Below, piece by piece: positions 23,478 through 35,833 of a stretch of DNA of 64,000 bases (its first letter is position 1; each line of letters opens with the position of its first letter). This stretch comes from Cannabis sativa (Eukaryota; Streptophyta; Magnoliopsida; Rosales; Cannabaceae). Under the pieces are notes generated by a model. The model did no database searches. It was not told the origin of the DNA and saw only the letters and a list, made by a program, of their open reading frames with translations. The DNA is taken from positions 15,590,160 to 15,654,159 of the forward strand of contig NC_083601.1 in NCBI RefSeq assembly GCF_029168945.1. The letters run 5' to 3'. The position numbers and the translations under genes are program-made.

Positions 23478-24445
23478 ACACCTTTTTGTTTAGGACTGTC
23501 GTTTGCAATCATTAAAGAGGAGTCTCTACACTTAGTCTTCAAGCTTCTTTTGTCTTTTCTTTTGGTACTGAATTTTCTTTCTTGTAATAAAGTAATAATT
23601 GAAATGACACTAATATAATATAATGAGTATTCTGCGTACTGTTTTGTAAACAAATGCCCGATATAAATTTGAGTAGTCACTGAGAAACAATTAAACTTAG
23701 AAAACTATTTTTTTCATATGACTATTTTGATTTCATGACAGGAAATAAATAGTATGATCAAATCATGTATTAATTAAAGCTGAAAATACTGCTAGCAAAT
23801 CAAGTTTAAAAGTGGAGATTTTTTTATATTAATAACCCATCTAAATTTTAATAAATCTTAATTTAATTGTTAGCTTAGAAAAAAAGAAAAATATCAAGTT
23901 GTCACACATGGATGAGGTTGAACAATTGTTCTATTTTGTTTTCTTCAAATAATTGTTTTATTTTCTAATATTCAAATATCTACCAGGATTACAATTTACA
24001 ACAACTACATGCCTATATTAGAGTTTTGGTTTCTTTATGTATAAGTGCATATATGTTTATAGTTTTTATTTGAGTGTTTGGTACGTAAATTATAAATTTT
24101 AAAGTGTGGTTAAAATTTTATTATATTAATGATTATATTATAATTTAATTCACTATAATCACAAATATATATAAAAAAATTATATTATATAAATTTTTTT
24201 TGTCTATATATTTTTTTTTAATTATTTTTCTCCAGTATAAATTTATATGCATTTGATATAAATAATTGATAATATTTTAAATTATATTTATTTGCATTTG
24301 ATCCAATTACAACCGACCGCCAAATATATTAGATATTCAACTGTGCTCGGATCGGATCAAATGTTATTTTTGAATATCTAATTGTATCATATCAGATCTT
24401 GGATGAGGTGTCTGAAAATCCAATACATCTAACATCCAATCGAAC
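23478..24445. other. AT-rich region downstream of the serpin
   Basis: I see no gene. The first 100 bp is likely serpin 3' UTR. From about 24300 there are GGATCGGATC-type motifs, with ATTGGATTGGAT-type motifs on the other side of the Cassandra LTR (to about 25090). This suggests an old small transposon that Cassandra entered, but I could not fix its ends. Confidence 0.5.
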
Positions 24446-24879
24446 TGTGACAGTCAGTAGTCCTGTGATCCGTAAGGGGAAATACCGGGTAAGCTGTGCA
24501 ATCCCACATCGCCTGGGGAATGTCAAGTGGGATGATTCTGAGACTGTGTAGGTATGAGACTACACAGTTGAAGAGGGCTTAAATGGATTGATTGGTACTA
24601 CCTATGTCAACAAGGTGCATCTTGTTTTTCGGTAGCCCATCACGAAAGAACTCCATAGTTAAGCGTGCTTGGCCTGGAGCAATTTCAAGGATGGGTGACC
24701 TCCTGGGAAGTTTTCCCAGGAAGCGTGCGAGTGAGGACAAAGCACGCTGGAAATACTCGTGTTGGTCTGTAGGGCCAGTCATCAATCCAGGAAGCAGCTA
24801 GAGTGGCGTACTCGTGTATAAGAGCCATTCATTCCGTGGGTGTAAGGACCCAATGGAGGCTTGAAGCGGGGACGTTACA
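24446..24879 (+). mobile_element. Solo LTR of a Cassandra TRIM retrotransposon (5S rRNA-bearing)
   Basis: This 434-bp LTR runs TGTGACAG...GACGTTACA and is flanked by the exact 5-bp duplication CGAAC (24441-24445 and 24880-24884). It contains a 5S rRNA-derived segment (24635-24725) with the box A region AGTTAAGCGTGCTTGG and AAGGATGGGTGACCTCC with TGGGAAG. A 5S-derived polymerase III promoter within the LTR is the defining trait of Cassandra elements. Only one LTR is present, so the rest was lost by LTR-LTR recombination. Confidence 0.92.
24635..24725 (+). promoter_or_regulatory. 5S rRNA-like internal promoter within Cassandra LTR
   Basis: The segment matches 5S rRNA from CCCATCA-GAACTCC through TGGGTGACCTCCTGGGAAG. 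Box A (24657-24672) and the downstream intermediate element/box C region (24687-24710) are recognisable. The 5S 5' and 3' ends are absent or diverged, so it is not a rRNA gene. Confidence 0.85.
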
Positions 24880-24884
24880 CGAAC

Positions 24885-25190
24885 TAATTAGTATTTTGAT
24901 TTAGTTTGGATGAGTAATTAAATTTTATGTTGTTATACATAAAATATATAAGTATATATGAAAATCATCATTAAAATTTTACTTTTTATTGGATTGGATA
25001 AATATTGGATCTAAAATATTGGATGGATCTGATTCGATCTAAAAAATAATAGGTCTAAAATATTAGACAAACTCGAATTAAACCAATAGATATACATAAA
25101 ATACATTACACCAGCTCACTAAATTGGAGAGATGAATAATGAATTTAAGTAAATAATATAGAGAGACATACAAAATTTATAGTAGTTCAC
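24885..25190. other. Flank between Cassandra and a solo Copia LTR
   Basis: AT-rich sequence without a gene. The part from about 25090 reads on the minus strand as the continuation of an older LTR-like sequence seen at 27082-27300, from which it is separated by the solo LTR. Confidence 0.4.
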
Positions 25191-27076
25191 TGTTGGGTTT
25201 TGTGCCTTAAATAAAACCCATTACAATCTGATTAGTTATCAATCTAAGAAATTTAAAGTGATTTATGTTTGCATGAATTTTTCGTGCTTATGGTTTAATA
25301 TATGCACAAAATCTGTTAAGTCCAGAACATATATTTATTCACAATTACAGTATTGTCAGCACAGTGGAATGTGATTGTGATTATATGATTCAAAAGACTA
25401 AGTCCCTGTTTCATCAGTGTTTTGGATTTACACTGATGTGATAATCAGCGATGATGTGTACTTACACTTGGAGTAAGTGTTATGTTCTTTCCAGGACATT
25501 GGTAAAGTATACTGGTTTCGAATGTATGGAGTATACATTGGACTGGACCGATATTGAACTTAGTTAAGATATTATAAACTTACTGTTGTATCTTTCCAAG
25601 TCAATATCAGTAGTTGATCTTAGATTAAAAGAATCTAAATCCTGATATGCTTAGGCTCAACTCAGGAGTGTTATTCATGTTCTTTGATTTATTAGTTAAG
25701 CCTACTTTTGGGTCAGGGTGATACGTATATTTTGGGAACATGATAGTATGATTGAGTGGGAGCGCTGAACATAAATATAGAATCGATAGCTTCTACTGGT
25801 GTATAGAAGTCAAGTGATGATTCCCTTCGAGCTTAGCTAAATAGAAGTAAATGGATGAGCTCTTGTTTCAGTGACTAATTCATAGATCACTAAAACATCA
25901 TTTACAGGTAGCTAAGTGTTTTAAGGGGCCAAATACATTGAGGGGTGAAAACGGTAAATTTATCCCATCTCGATGTAAATCATCTATATAGAGGATCTTT
26001 GATCACATTAAGATTATAACAATGGTTAAATGAGATAGCATATCTATATCGTGAAACATATAGAGTGCTTTATATAAGTCTGAGAGTGCAATTCTAAGTT
26101 CAAAGAGTGGATTCAACAAGGAATTAATAAGTAGGGATTTACTTAGTAAATTCGGTTCACTTATTAGAAGCTCAGCATATAGATCCATGGTCCCATTCTA
26201 GTTGAGACCATACTGCTTGTAAGACTCAATAATTGGTTTATAATTAATCAATTATAATTCTAAAGTTAGACTATGTCTAATTTGTGAATTTTCACTAAGC
26301 AGAGGTGAAATTGTAAAGAAAAGAGATTCTAGGTTTATTTATTAATTAAGAGACTCTATATGTCTAATTAATAATTATATTAAATGACATTATTATTTAA
26401 TAATCTATTTTAGTTATTAAATAATTAGTTTTGGCATTTAAATGGTTAGAATTAGAAAATTGGCGTTTTTGAGAAAATAGAAATAAAAATTGCGAAAACT
26501 GCAAAATCAAAGTGAGGCCCATTAACACCTATGGTCGGCCACTTGGATGAGTTTTTCCAATTAATATTTTCATTATTTTAATGCCAAATAATTACTAACC
26601 TAAACCTAGTAGTTTCCTATAAATAGAAAGTGATGGCTCAGTCAAAATAACAAGTTTTTCAAGCTTTTTGTCAGAAAATCAAAGATTGTTTTTTTTTTCA
26701 GAAAAACTGAGCCATCCACTTTCTCTCTCTATAGCCGACCCTACCTCTCTCTCTTTTCCTCTTCACAATTTCGAAACCCCTAGTGATAGAGTAGTGCCCA
26801 CACACAGCAAGTGGTACCTCAATCATAGATTGGAAGACTGTGAAGGATCACACACAAAGAGAAGGACATTCGGGCTCAGATCTTGATAATACTCTGGGAC
26901 AGAAAGGATACAAGGGTTAGAGATCTGAGTGGAAGGAGACATTATTTCGCTGCTACCAATGTAAGGTTTTCTTAACTTTATATGTGTTTAATTATTGTTT
27001 TAGAAAGTTCATATTTAGGGTGTTAAACAACATACTTGTGAAAAGATCTAAGATCCTGGTAAAATAAATTCCAACA
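25191..27076 (+). mobile_element. Solo LTR, Copia III subfamily
   Basis: This 1886-bp LTR runs TGTTGGGTTTTGTGCC...CCAACA and is flanked by the exact duplication TTCAC (25186-25190, 27077-27081). It closely resembles the inverted LTR 28533-30422 and more distantly the Copia II LTRs. TATAAATAG is at about 26619, followed by a CT-rich leader. The internal region is gone, pointing to unequal recombination between LTRs. Confidence 0.93.
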
Positions 27077-27081
27077 TTCAC

Positions 27082-27442
27082 TACCTATGTCGCGATGGTA
27101 ATGGAACTACATCTAATTTGAGTTTTAATTTCTCACGAGAATTACAAGAAAATTACTAAGGTGTGAGGCTCGAATTTTTAGAGAGATAGAAAGTAGAGAG
27201 AGATGCTCTGACTTTATGTGGACTTATAAGAATGTGCAAAATGAGCTAGAGGATCTATCCTTTTATAGGAAGGATGTCCTATTAAAATAATAATTAAAAA
27301 ACAAAAAATATGAAAAAAAATTATTTTGAGTTGATCATGGCCATTGATGATGATCCATGACGATCCAATGGTGAAAATTGACTCTTGATGAAAATAGTCA
27401 ATTTTTGAACTTTGAATCTCGTCTGTCGGATCATTTTCGCAT
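27082..27442 (-). repeat. Probable older LTR fragment (minus strand)
   Basis: On the minus strand CCTATAAAAGG (about 27270) is followed by a leader-like sequence with CTCTCTCTAC and then a GTAGTGAA block that continues beyond the solo LTR at 25190. This looks like U3-R-U5 of an old LTR element entered by the solo LTR. No ends or partner LTR were found. Confidence 0.4.
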
Positions 27443-27445
27443 TAA

Positions 27446-27859
27446 GGTGGTGTTTGCTTTGATGTAATGTAATGTAATGGGAATAGTAATTGTAATATGA
27501 ATGATAATGTAATGGAATTAGAATTATAATAAGAATGGTATTATGATGTTTAGTTTAACTCTGTAATGAACATTGTAACCAAATAAAATAAGTTGTATAT
27601 TGACAAAAATACCCTTAGTTTTATTATTTTTAATATTTAAAATTTTTTAAAAAAAAAGTAATAAAAAAAGGGCAAAAGAAATATTTTCTAACAATATAAT
27701 CGTCATTACATTAGTTTTATGATGTAATGGGAATTACAATACATATTGTAATGACCATTACAATGTAAAGCCATTACAAAGGTTTAAAAATGAAAACAAA
27801 CGATGTAATGGTAATAATAATTCCATTACAATTCTCATTACACTAAACCAAACATGCCA
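27446..27859. mobile_element. PIF/Harbinger-like MITE
   Basis: This 414-bp element has ends GGTGGTGTTTG and CAAACATGCCA, which are imperfect inverted repeats, and TAA on both sides (27443-27445, 27860-27862). GTAATGGGAAT-type motifs occur near one end and their complements (ATTCTCATTAC) near the other. Both ends and the 3-bp target fit Tourist/Harbinger MITEs. There is no coding capacity. Confidence 0.7.
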
Positions 27860-27862
27860 TAA

Positions 27863-28532
27863 TTGCTAAGAAAATTGCAACTTAGATGACGAGGAATTTT
27901 GGATCCGAAATCTTCATAATTGCAATGTGGGTATGAGACATGACTTGATAAATCTTTGAAATATCTTCGAAATGCAAGTTGAATCGCGTCAATAAGATTA
28001 ATATTGAGAAATGTATGACCGTTTTACTGAAGGTTGTTCAGCACCTTACAACCAGGTTGACAACCCAGCGCCCAGCTTGACATTATGACATCAACCTGGA
28101 TAGAGAGTGAGTGCTAAAACGTCCTAGACTTGTATTTTTTTGATACCTAAATGATGTGTTGACACCAATTAATCAAATTCAATGTTCTGGCAAAGTTGTT
28201 CACAAATTCTCAAAAATGTGATTTTTTAATTTGTGAAATCGGGAAGACTCAAAACTCCTTGATTTTGTCGATATTCTACATTGTTAAAAGGGTGAAATAT
28301 CAAAGTGTGAATTTGACTTGTCACAAATTATAATCTCGTTTACTACGAAAAAATTGTTGAATGCTCGAAACGGAATCGAATTTTGATTAACATTTTCTCA
28401 ATGACTTGGTTTATGTTGTGACAACTTTCATATAGTACCTAACAAGATTTACTATGCACCATGGTGTTTGTGTGGACAACCTTGTCTTTCAGTATATTAA
28501 GCGAAGTTTTCTCTGGAGTTCCTAGAAGGCTA
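27863..28532. other. Unassigned sequence left of Copia III
   Basis: About 670 bp with no gene and no clear element ends. It may be the upstream part of the older LTR at 27082-27442. GGCTA (28528-28532) would be the left target duplication of Copia III. Confidence 0.3.
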
Positions 28533-30422
28533 TGTTGGAATTTATTTTACCAGGATCTTAAATCTACTCACAAGTATGTTGTTTAACACCCTAAATATGA
28601 ACTTTCTAAAACGATAAATAAACACATATAAAGTTAAGAAAACCTTACATTGATGTAGCGAAATTAATGTCTCCTTCCACTCAGATCTCTAACCCTTGTA
28701 TCCTTTCTGTCGCAGAGTATTATCAAGATCTAAGCCCGAATGTCCTTCTTCTTTGTGTATGTGATCCTTCACAGTCTTCCAATCTATGATTGAGTTACCA
28801 CTCGCTGTGTGTGGGCACTTACTCTATCACTAAGGTTCGAAATTTAGAAGAAGAAAAGAGAGAGTGAGATTTCGGCTATAGAGAGAAAAGGGAAGGCTCA
28901 GTTTTTCTAAAGAGAAAATTTTCTGACAGAAAACTAATGAAAGTGTGTCATTTTGACTGAGCCATCACTTTCTATTTATAGGCAACTACTAGGTTTAGGT
29001 TAGGAATTATTTGGCATTAAAATAATGAAAATATCAATTTGAAAAACTACTTTAAGTGGCCGGCCATGGTGTGTAATGGGCCCCACTTGGTTTTTGCAGT
29101 TTTCACAAATTTTATTTCTATTTTCTCAAAAACGCCAATTTTCCAATTCTAACCATTTAAATGCCAAAACTAATTATTTAATAACTAAAATAGATTATTA
29201 AATAATATTGTCATTTAATTTAATTATTAATTAGACATATAAAGTCTACTAATAAATAAATAAACCTAGAAACTCTTTTCTTTACAATTTCGCCCCTGTT
29301 TAGTGAAAATTCACAAACTAGACATAGTGTAACTTTAGAATTATAATTGATTAATCACAAATCAATTATTGAGTCTTACAAGCAGTATATTCTCAACTAG
29401 AATGGGGACCATGGATCTATATGCTGAGCTTCCAATAAGTGAACCGAATTTACTAAGTAAATTCCTACTTATTAATTCTTCGTTGAATACACTCTTACAA
29501 CTTAGAATTGCACTCTCAGACTTATATAGAGCATATTATATGTTCCACGATATAGATATGCTATCTCATTTAACCATTGTTATAATCTTATTGTGATTTA
29601 AAGATCCTCTATATAGATGATCTACATCGAGATGGGATTTCTTTACCGTTCTCACCCCTCAATGTATTTTGCCCCTTAAAACACTTAGCTACCTGTAAAT
29701 GGTGTTTAGTGATCTAATAATTAGTCAGTTAAACAAGAGCTCATCCATTTACTTCTATTTTCCAAGCTCGAAGGGAATCATCACTTGACTTCTATACACC
29801 AGTAAAAGCTATAGATTCCATATTTATGTTCAGCACTCCCACTCAATCATACTATCATGTTCCCAAAATATACGTATCACCCTGACCTAAATGTAGGCTT
29901 AACTAATAAATCAAAGAACATGAATAGCACTCCTGAGTTGAGCCTAAGCATTTCAGGATTTAGATTCTTTTAATCTTAAGATCAACTACTGATATTGACT
30001 TGGAAAGATATGACGGTAAGTTTATAATATCTTAACTAAGTTGCAATATCGGTCCAGTCCAATGTATACTCCATACATTCGAAACTAGTATACTTTACTA
30101 ATGTCCTGGAAAGAACATAACACTTACTCCAAGTGTAAGTACACATCATCGCTGATTATCACATTAGTGTAAATCCAAAACACTGATAAAACAGGCACTT
30201 AGTCTTTTGATTCATATGATCACAATCACATTCCACTGTGTTGACGATACTGTAATTGTGAATAAAGATATGATCTGGATTTAACTGATTTTGTGTGTAA
30301 ATGTAATAAACATATTAAACCATCAGCATGTAAAATTCATGAAAACATAAATCCCTTCAAATTTCTTGTATTGATAACTAATCAGATTGTAAAGGGTTTT
30401 ATTTAGGGCACAAAACCCAACA
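28533..30422 (-). repeat. Copia III 3' LTR
   Basis: TGTTGGAATTTATTTTACC...CAAAACCCAACA in plus orientation; this is the inverse of the solo LTR 25191-27076. The minus-strand TATA (CTATAAATAG) is at about 28974-28983. Confidence 0.9.
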
Positions 30423-32229
30423 AACTCCCACTTGCACTAACATAAAACAAAGTGTGCAAATAAGTCAATCTGATGTCTTGATCTTCAGATCAAGTGTAGT
30501 ATATTTGAATCCACCCAAACTTCTGGAAACTAGTTCATAAATACATTTATGAAACATCCTTAACTATATGCTTTACTCATCAAGGGATACTGAAATCTTA
30601 CTATTTTAAAGTACATCTGAATAAACAGAAGACATATCTCTCATATTTTAAAATATGGAATTGAGATAATAGAGCGTAGACTTTTCTTCAGTAATATAAC
30701 TTTCTGGTAATTTCGAATTTATAAAGTTATAATTCTTCTCTGGTAGAGCTTGAATTATTATAGAATAATTCATCCACCCCCAAAGTAACCACCATCTCAT
30801 AATTTCGAATGAGTTGGTGAAGATACAAGGATAACTGATATACAGTTCCTTAATATCTAACACATAGATCACTTTCATAAATCTTTCTTGAATATCTTCT
30901 AATGTTCCTTATTTGATTACATCTCAGATAGCTCCTACTCAATAGCAGATGTCTGGTTAAATAATACTTTTAACCTCTTTCTTGTTTGGAGAGTTATCTA
31001 GTTGTGACTTATTGTATTAGTCCAAAACTTTAAGTTTCTTTTGATACTAAGTCATCAACATAGCAGATTAGTATTTGAAGTGAAAAATACATGCCAGAGA
31101 TTAAGTAATCAAAATTAAGATACCATAAAATTTTATGAGGATTAAGAATTCTTAGTTCAAGTCATTCGAATAGACTGAACTAGAGTTTTTTGTATCTTAT
31201 TCTCATAATTCTGATAAGTTATATCTATCCACATTAATGGTTAGATTTGCTTTTCAGTAGTGTTCTTAAGTTCCTATCACAAGTGTCAACCTAAATGAAG
31301 ATGGGTAAAGAATTTTAAAATTCTCCCACTCAATTAAGGTAGTGTGAAACATTATCAAAGAACTTTTATAGGTATCAATTTTTACTACAACAGTAAAACG
31401 AATTGGAACATACAATCAAGATCAAGGATTTATATTGATAATAGCTAAGTCATTATATTACTATCATGTTTAAAGAAAATATGTGTTACATAGGGTATTG
31501 TGGAGTAAACTCCACCCCTAAGTATATAGAGATTATGATCCACCCCTAAAGGTTGTAAAGATCATGATTCTCTAAGTGTTATAGAGTTTATGTGGAGTTG
31601 AAAACAATCTAGAGTTCATTAGATATAAAAGATCGTTGAACTGCATAGTTTTCTTAACTTTTCTCCACCCCTATCAGATCAAAAGATCCTTTTATTAAAC
31701 AAATTCTTAATAATTGTATTAGGATTAACAATTATTAATAAACATAGAAATAATTTCTAGTGTTTATTTAATATAACTCTATGAAGAGTTGTAAATATTA
31801 TAGAATTTGCATCAATAATAAAAACACTAACACATACAAACATATAAATATAATGTGGTAATTGTTGTTTAAGATAAAGTAAATGAAGCTCAATCTCATA
31901 AATTGCAATTTGTTTGAATATAAAATAAAATAAACTTTATTAATAATAAAAAAAATATTGCAACAATATGAGAAAACCAGGGATAAAAATCCTTAACTAA
32001 AATTCGAAATCTAAATTGTCTTTAAACTAAAACAATTAATTCAAAAAATAGATAAAAGAGCTTCATCTTCATCTTGGACGATCTTCACCCTTTATCCAGC
32101 TTTCCGATCCAACTCATCTGAGTTCAAGTAGCTTGGCCTATAAGAAGAAGAAACAAATAAACAAAGTTAGTCCAGAATCAATAATCCAATTGGATAATAA
32201 TTCACTAAAACTCTTAAAGTTTATAGAAA
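30423..32229 (-). other. Copia III internal region without pol
   Basis: About 1.8 kb between gag and the purine tract, AT-rich, with stops in all frames. I find none of the HHCC, DDE, YVDD or RNase H motifs. CTCCACCCCTA-like strings recur at about 31520-31680 and 30775. The function is unknown and it may be filler replacing pol. Confidence 0.6.
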
Positions 32230-33081
32230 GAAATACCTTGTTTCTTTGCAAGAAGTTTAGGACATTGGGGTTTCTAATGACCTTTCTCATTGCAGTAGAA
32301 ACACTTTCCTTTTAAGTGTATCACCAGAAGCATCAGCCTTTTTGTTTTTCATGGCTTTTGCACGCTTCTTGGTGTTTTTCCACTTCTTCTTCGATTTGGG
32401 CTTAGAAGCAGAGGCAACATTTGCTTCAGGTTTGACCGTCCCATTACCGTTCCCAGAATTTTCAGGTTTACTCCCTTTCTTTTTGGGTCCTCCAATCAAA
32501 TTTTCATATGTCTGAAGGTCATTGACTAACTCATGAAAGTCTATGTCCTTTTTATTCATGACATAATTTGATGTATAGGGCAGAAATGCTGGAGTCAGAC
32601 TATTCAAGATAAGGCTTACTTGAGTAGTATGATCCATTTCAGCACCATGATCCTGGGCTTCTTGGAAATAACTTGCCATGAGGAGAACATGATCACGCAC
32701 GTTTTGATGGGGTTCCATCCGTGCATTGATATATTTCTTAGTCGCGTCAAAGCGAGACTGAAGAGATGCCCTACCGAATAGCTCAGTTAACTTCGTCATT
32801 ACTTCAGCAGCCTTTTCGGTTTTAGAAAACCGAGTTTTAAGGGTGTCAACCATGCTGGAAAGCATAAAGTATATGGCTTTGTCATTTGCTTTCTGCCAAC
32901 GCTCATACTTTTTTTTCACAGCTTTGGATGCATTGTCCCCCGGCACTTCTGGAGATGGCTCAGTTAACACAAACAAGGCACTTTTTCCTATGAGAGAAAT
33001 ATTAATGTTCTCATTTCACTTTGAAAAGTTAGATCCATTTAGCTTATTTTCAGTCAACAGTGATAACATGGAATTCATCAT
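32230..33081 (-). pseudogene. Copia III gag (UBN2 type), broken
   Basis: The start is ATG 33081 (MMNSMLSLLTENKLNGSNF). An in-frame TGA at 33018-33016 replaces the conserved tryptophan after NGSNFSK. The frame then continues through KYERWQKANDKAIYFMLSSM, the capsid-like helices and a lysine-rich tail. Near 32296 a frameshift falls at the zinc knuckle; the other frame reads CFYCNEKGH and then a stop. The UBN2 domain is the Gag of plant Copia elements. Both lesions prevent a functional product. The protein is more complete at its N-terminus than Copia II Gag. Confidence 0.88.
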
Positions 33082-33237
33082 GGTTATACAGGATACTACA
33101 AAATAATAAATAGAAATCAATAATGGTTTAACACAAAATCAATTCAGAAATTATAAGCACATAGCATGTAGGAATGATAAGAGAAAATACTAAAAAATAC
33201 AATCCTAAATAATTTTCAAGGTTTTCAACAAACTGAT

Positions 33238-33600
33238 ATCAGTGTCCCGTTTAGGCGAGAGTCAAAGCTACCATCTATTGAATAGAGTTGTAAGCTCATC
33301 TAAAATGTTAAACATTCTAGCAACCTTTTATTCGATCACGATTAGAATCCAGCATTGTCCCGTTTAGGCGAGAGTCAAGGCTATTCTATCTTATGAGCTT
33401 CTACCATTGTTTCGTATTTTGCAAGTCAAATATGGTCGCCACCATTAGGGTAATCCATACCATATAAAACACTTACAAAGCTACTTATCTTTCGAGATTA
33501 AACGGTGCGAAATTGCTAATGAACGTTCCTCCATTAGGGAGGATTACTCACTAAAACAAACGCGATGTAAAACCAACAATAGTGATCGAATATCTTAATA
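33238..33600 (-). other. Conserved pre-gag leader of Copia III with duplicated motif
   Basis: On the minus strand this matches 15540-15930 of Copia II. Two copies of TTGACTCTCGCCTAAACGGG-like sequence lie at 33241-33267 and 33353-33381. The intervening AACCTTTTATTCGATC and GAACGTTCCTCCATTAGGG blocks are also shared. Confidence 0.75.
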
Positions 33601-34001
33601 ATAATAAAGCTCATTCTTTAAAATGTATTTTCTTTATTATTTTAATAAAATATATTCATTAAATATCGAATTTAGAATTAAAATTCTAAATAAGAATTTA
33701 ATTTAATATTTATAAAAATTATACTTAGATGGTGATTGAAATAAAATGAATTATTTCCATCTTAGTAGTAATTTTGATATATAAATATTAAGAAAATTAA
33801 TTTAAGTTGTATTAATTTAAATTAATTAGCAACTTAAAATAAATATTTCATGAGAATATATTTATTGTATTTTGAAAAAGAAAGTATAAAACTATACTAA
33901 TTTTTTGAAAATACTAAATAATAAATACTTAGGAAAAATACTTCAAGTAAAAATATCACCTATCTAGATTTTCATTGACTAATTAATTAAATTTCTAATA
34001 A

Positions 34002-34068
34002 TATAGGGTAAATACCATTTTGGACCCTGTGTTTTGTAAAAGTTACCAATTGGACCCTGTGTTTTGTT
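34002..34068 (+). repeat. Fragment of an unnamed repeat interrupted by the Tat LTR
   Basis: GGACCCTGTGTTTTGT occurs twice within 67 bp, preceded by TAGGGTAAATACCATTTT. The fragment resembles ends of common plant foldback or MULE-like repeats. Only one end is seen. Confidence 0.4.
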
Positions 34069-34847
34069 TGTTGACCGAGGTTTTCGGCAACTAATAAAAT
34101 ATTATGAAATTACTGAGCTGTAAGAAAGTAAGAGAAGGATTTTTATGTGGTTGGGGCGTTAATGAGCCTTAGTCCACGAGTCTTTGTTATTTATGGATGT
34201 CTTTAATACAGAGAATATATTTGGGAGAGTTTCACCCTTATAAATACAGAGAATGTTCTTGGTGAGTATTTACTCTACTTGCTCATATGCAGCCCAAGAT
34301 TCTCGATCCCATTTAATGAGCTTTGAGGGGGTATTTATAGTGTTTTTGGTGGGGTGATCCCTAGAATTATCCTTACAAGTGTATCTGTAAGTATCCATAA
34401 AGTTGGGTATTCCCAATGAATATACCATGGGTAATGCATGGTCAAATCCCTAGGTGTTGTAGGGCTTTTATGTGGAATGTCCTTATTCCCTTTTGATTGA
34501 CGTGACTCTTCACAGTGTAGCCGTCGCTAGACTTAAATGATCATTACTGTGCCGCTGCTGGTTGAAGGTTGTGCCGTCAGACTTAATTGCGTGTAGCAGT
34601 CCCAACACGCTTCCTCTCATGCGGCATTTAATGTGACTTGATTGCTCAAGAGAAGCCTGACACCTCGCGGAGATGCCTTAGCGTTATTTGAGCTTCCGGG
34701 AGCATATAGAGTTCCATGTGCCTTCTCCGGGGGCTACGTCCTGGACGTTACCTTATGGCATAAAGACTTAGCAAATATTGTAAATTGCTTGATCCACGTG
34801 TCCTTATCTGGTTGGTCCACGTATATTGGTCAAAATCAGGGGCAACA
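34069..34847 (-). repeat. Tat element 3' LTR
   Basis: This 779-bp LTR runs TG...CA. The purine tract (plus strand TTTACCCCCC, 34848-34857) lies directly to its right. Confidence 0.8.
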
Positions 34848-34857
34848 TTTACCCCCC

Positions 34858-35833
34858 AAGCCTTGTTTATTTGAAAAATGAAACAAGGCTTGTTCAAGTA
34901 CCTCCGGTTGACCCCTCGGTTTCCTGACACGAGCTTTGAGCGCGTGAGGGTGTAATTAATGATGGCTTTTAATGCACCGATTCACTTTTTGCAGGGGTCG
35001 ATTCGTTTCGCGCCCATTGATTGATACGGCGCATTAATGGTGTCAGACGGATACTCAAACGTTTCCACCGCCTTTATTGCAAATCGGTCTGGTCCGTTGA
35101 TCTTTGAGCATTTGAATCGTGCGCTTCCCCACCGTTCGATCGGTAGGTGATGACGCCTGTTCCTCATGCATTTTTGCCTATAAAAGCCACCACCTTTTCT
35201 TCATTTCGGTTACTTCCCATTTCTTGCCAACTTTGCTCAAATTTCCTAGAGAGAAAATTCTCAGACCTAAAACAAGGCCTTTAAACACTTTGCAGTTTTC
35301 CCCAGTTCATCTTCGTTTGTTGCTATCAGTCCTTCTTGTCTCTATCCGACTCTCAGCAGGACCCCCAGTTTCAACACTTCATCGTAATTTCTTTGCACCC
35401 TTTGCTTTATTATTGAATGGCATGCTATTACTTATCTGTTTGTTCTTTTCTGGGTTTGCATTCGAAGTTTCTGGGCATGCATGTGTTTAAATCCTTCCTA
35501 TGATTGGTCTGAGTTTACTGCTCTAGTGATGGGATTGTTGTTGCGCCTCTGTTGTTATTTTTTGTAGAAGACCATACGTTCTTCTTATAGTGGTTGCTTA
35601 GGGCATAGGACAGATTTTTTTTCTTTCTGTTTTCTTTAGCGTGTAAGGCCGTCTTCTGTGAATTTATTGCACCCGACCCTTGTCCAGGGAATCCTCCTAG
35701 GGTTTCCTGTATGACAGGTGTCTGGAGGGGGCCTCTTTCCAGCGGTTAGGGGACCCCCATTCCCTTTTTCTTAATTTAGGGTTTGGTATGGGGCCTAACT
35801 GCTGGAATTTTACTCTTTTTACAGAATCAAAAA
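34858..35833 (+). other. Promoter and leader of the extra gene in the Tat element
   Basis: Plus-strand TATAAAAG (35179-35186) is followed by a pyrimidine-rich leader. A consensus 3' splice site (CTTTTTACAG) at 35824 lies 10 bp before the start codon, so the leader probably contains an intron. Open frames here are short and unsupported. Confidence 0.55.
35179..35186 (+). promoter_or_regulatory. TATA box for the antisense extra gene
   Basis: TATAAAAG lies on the plus strand about 330 bp inside the LTR edge and about 650 bp before the start codon of the extra gene, opposite to the direction of pol. Confidence 0.55.

Larger units (their letters stand above)
28533..34001 (-). mobile_element. Copia III: truncated gag-only Copia relative
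   Basis: The 3' LTR is at 28533-30422 (1890 bp, minus strand). The purine tract follows (minus-strand TTAGTGCAAGTGGGAGTT, in plus 30423-30440), then 1.8 kb without recognisable protein, a broken gag (32230-33081) and the conserved leader. The sequence ends without a 5' LTR at about 34001, where a different repeat begins. No integrase, RT or RNase H is seen between gag and the 3' LTR, so it is gag-only in structure. The LTR matches the solo LTR 25191-27076. Confidence 0.85.

Noticed and set aside
24635..24725. 5S rRNA gene
   Set aside because: Only the middle of 5S is present, inside a TSD-flanked 434-bp LTR; it is a Cassandra element.
35119..35490. Open frame between the Tat LTR and the extra gene
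   Set aside because: It begins upstream of the TATA box, has no homology, and lies in leader sequence.
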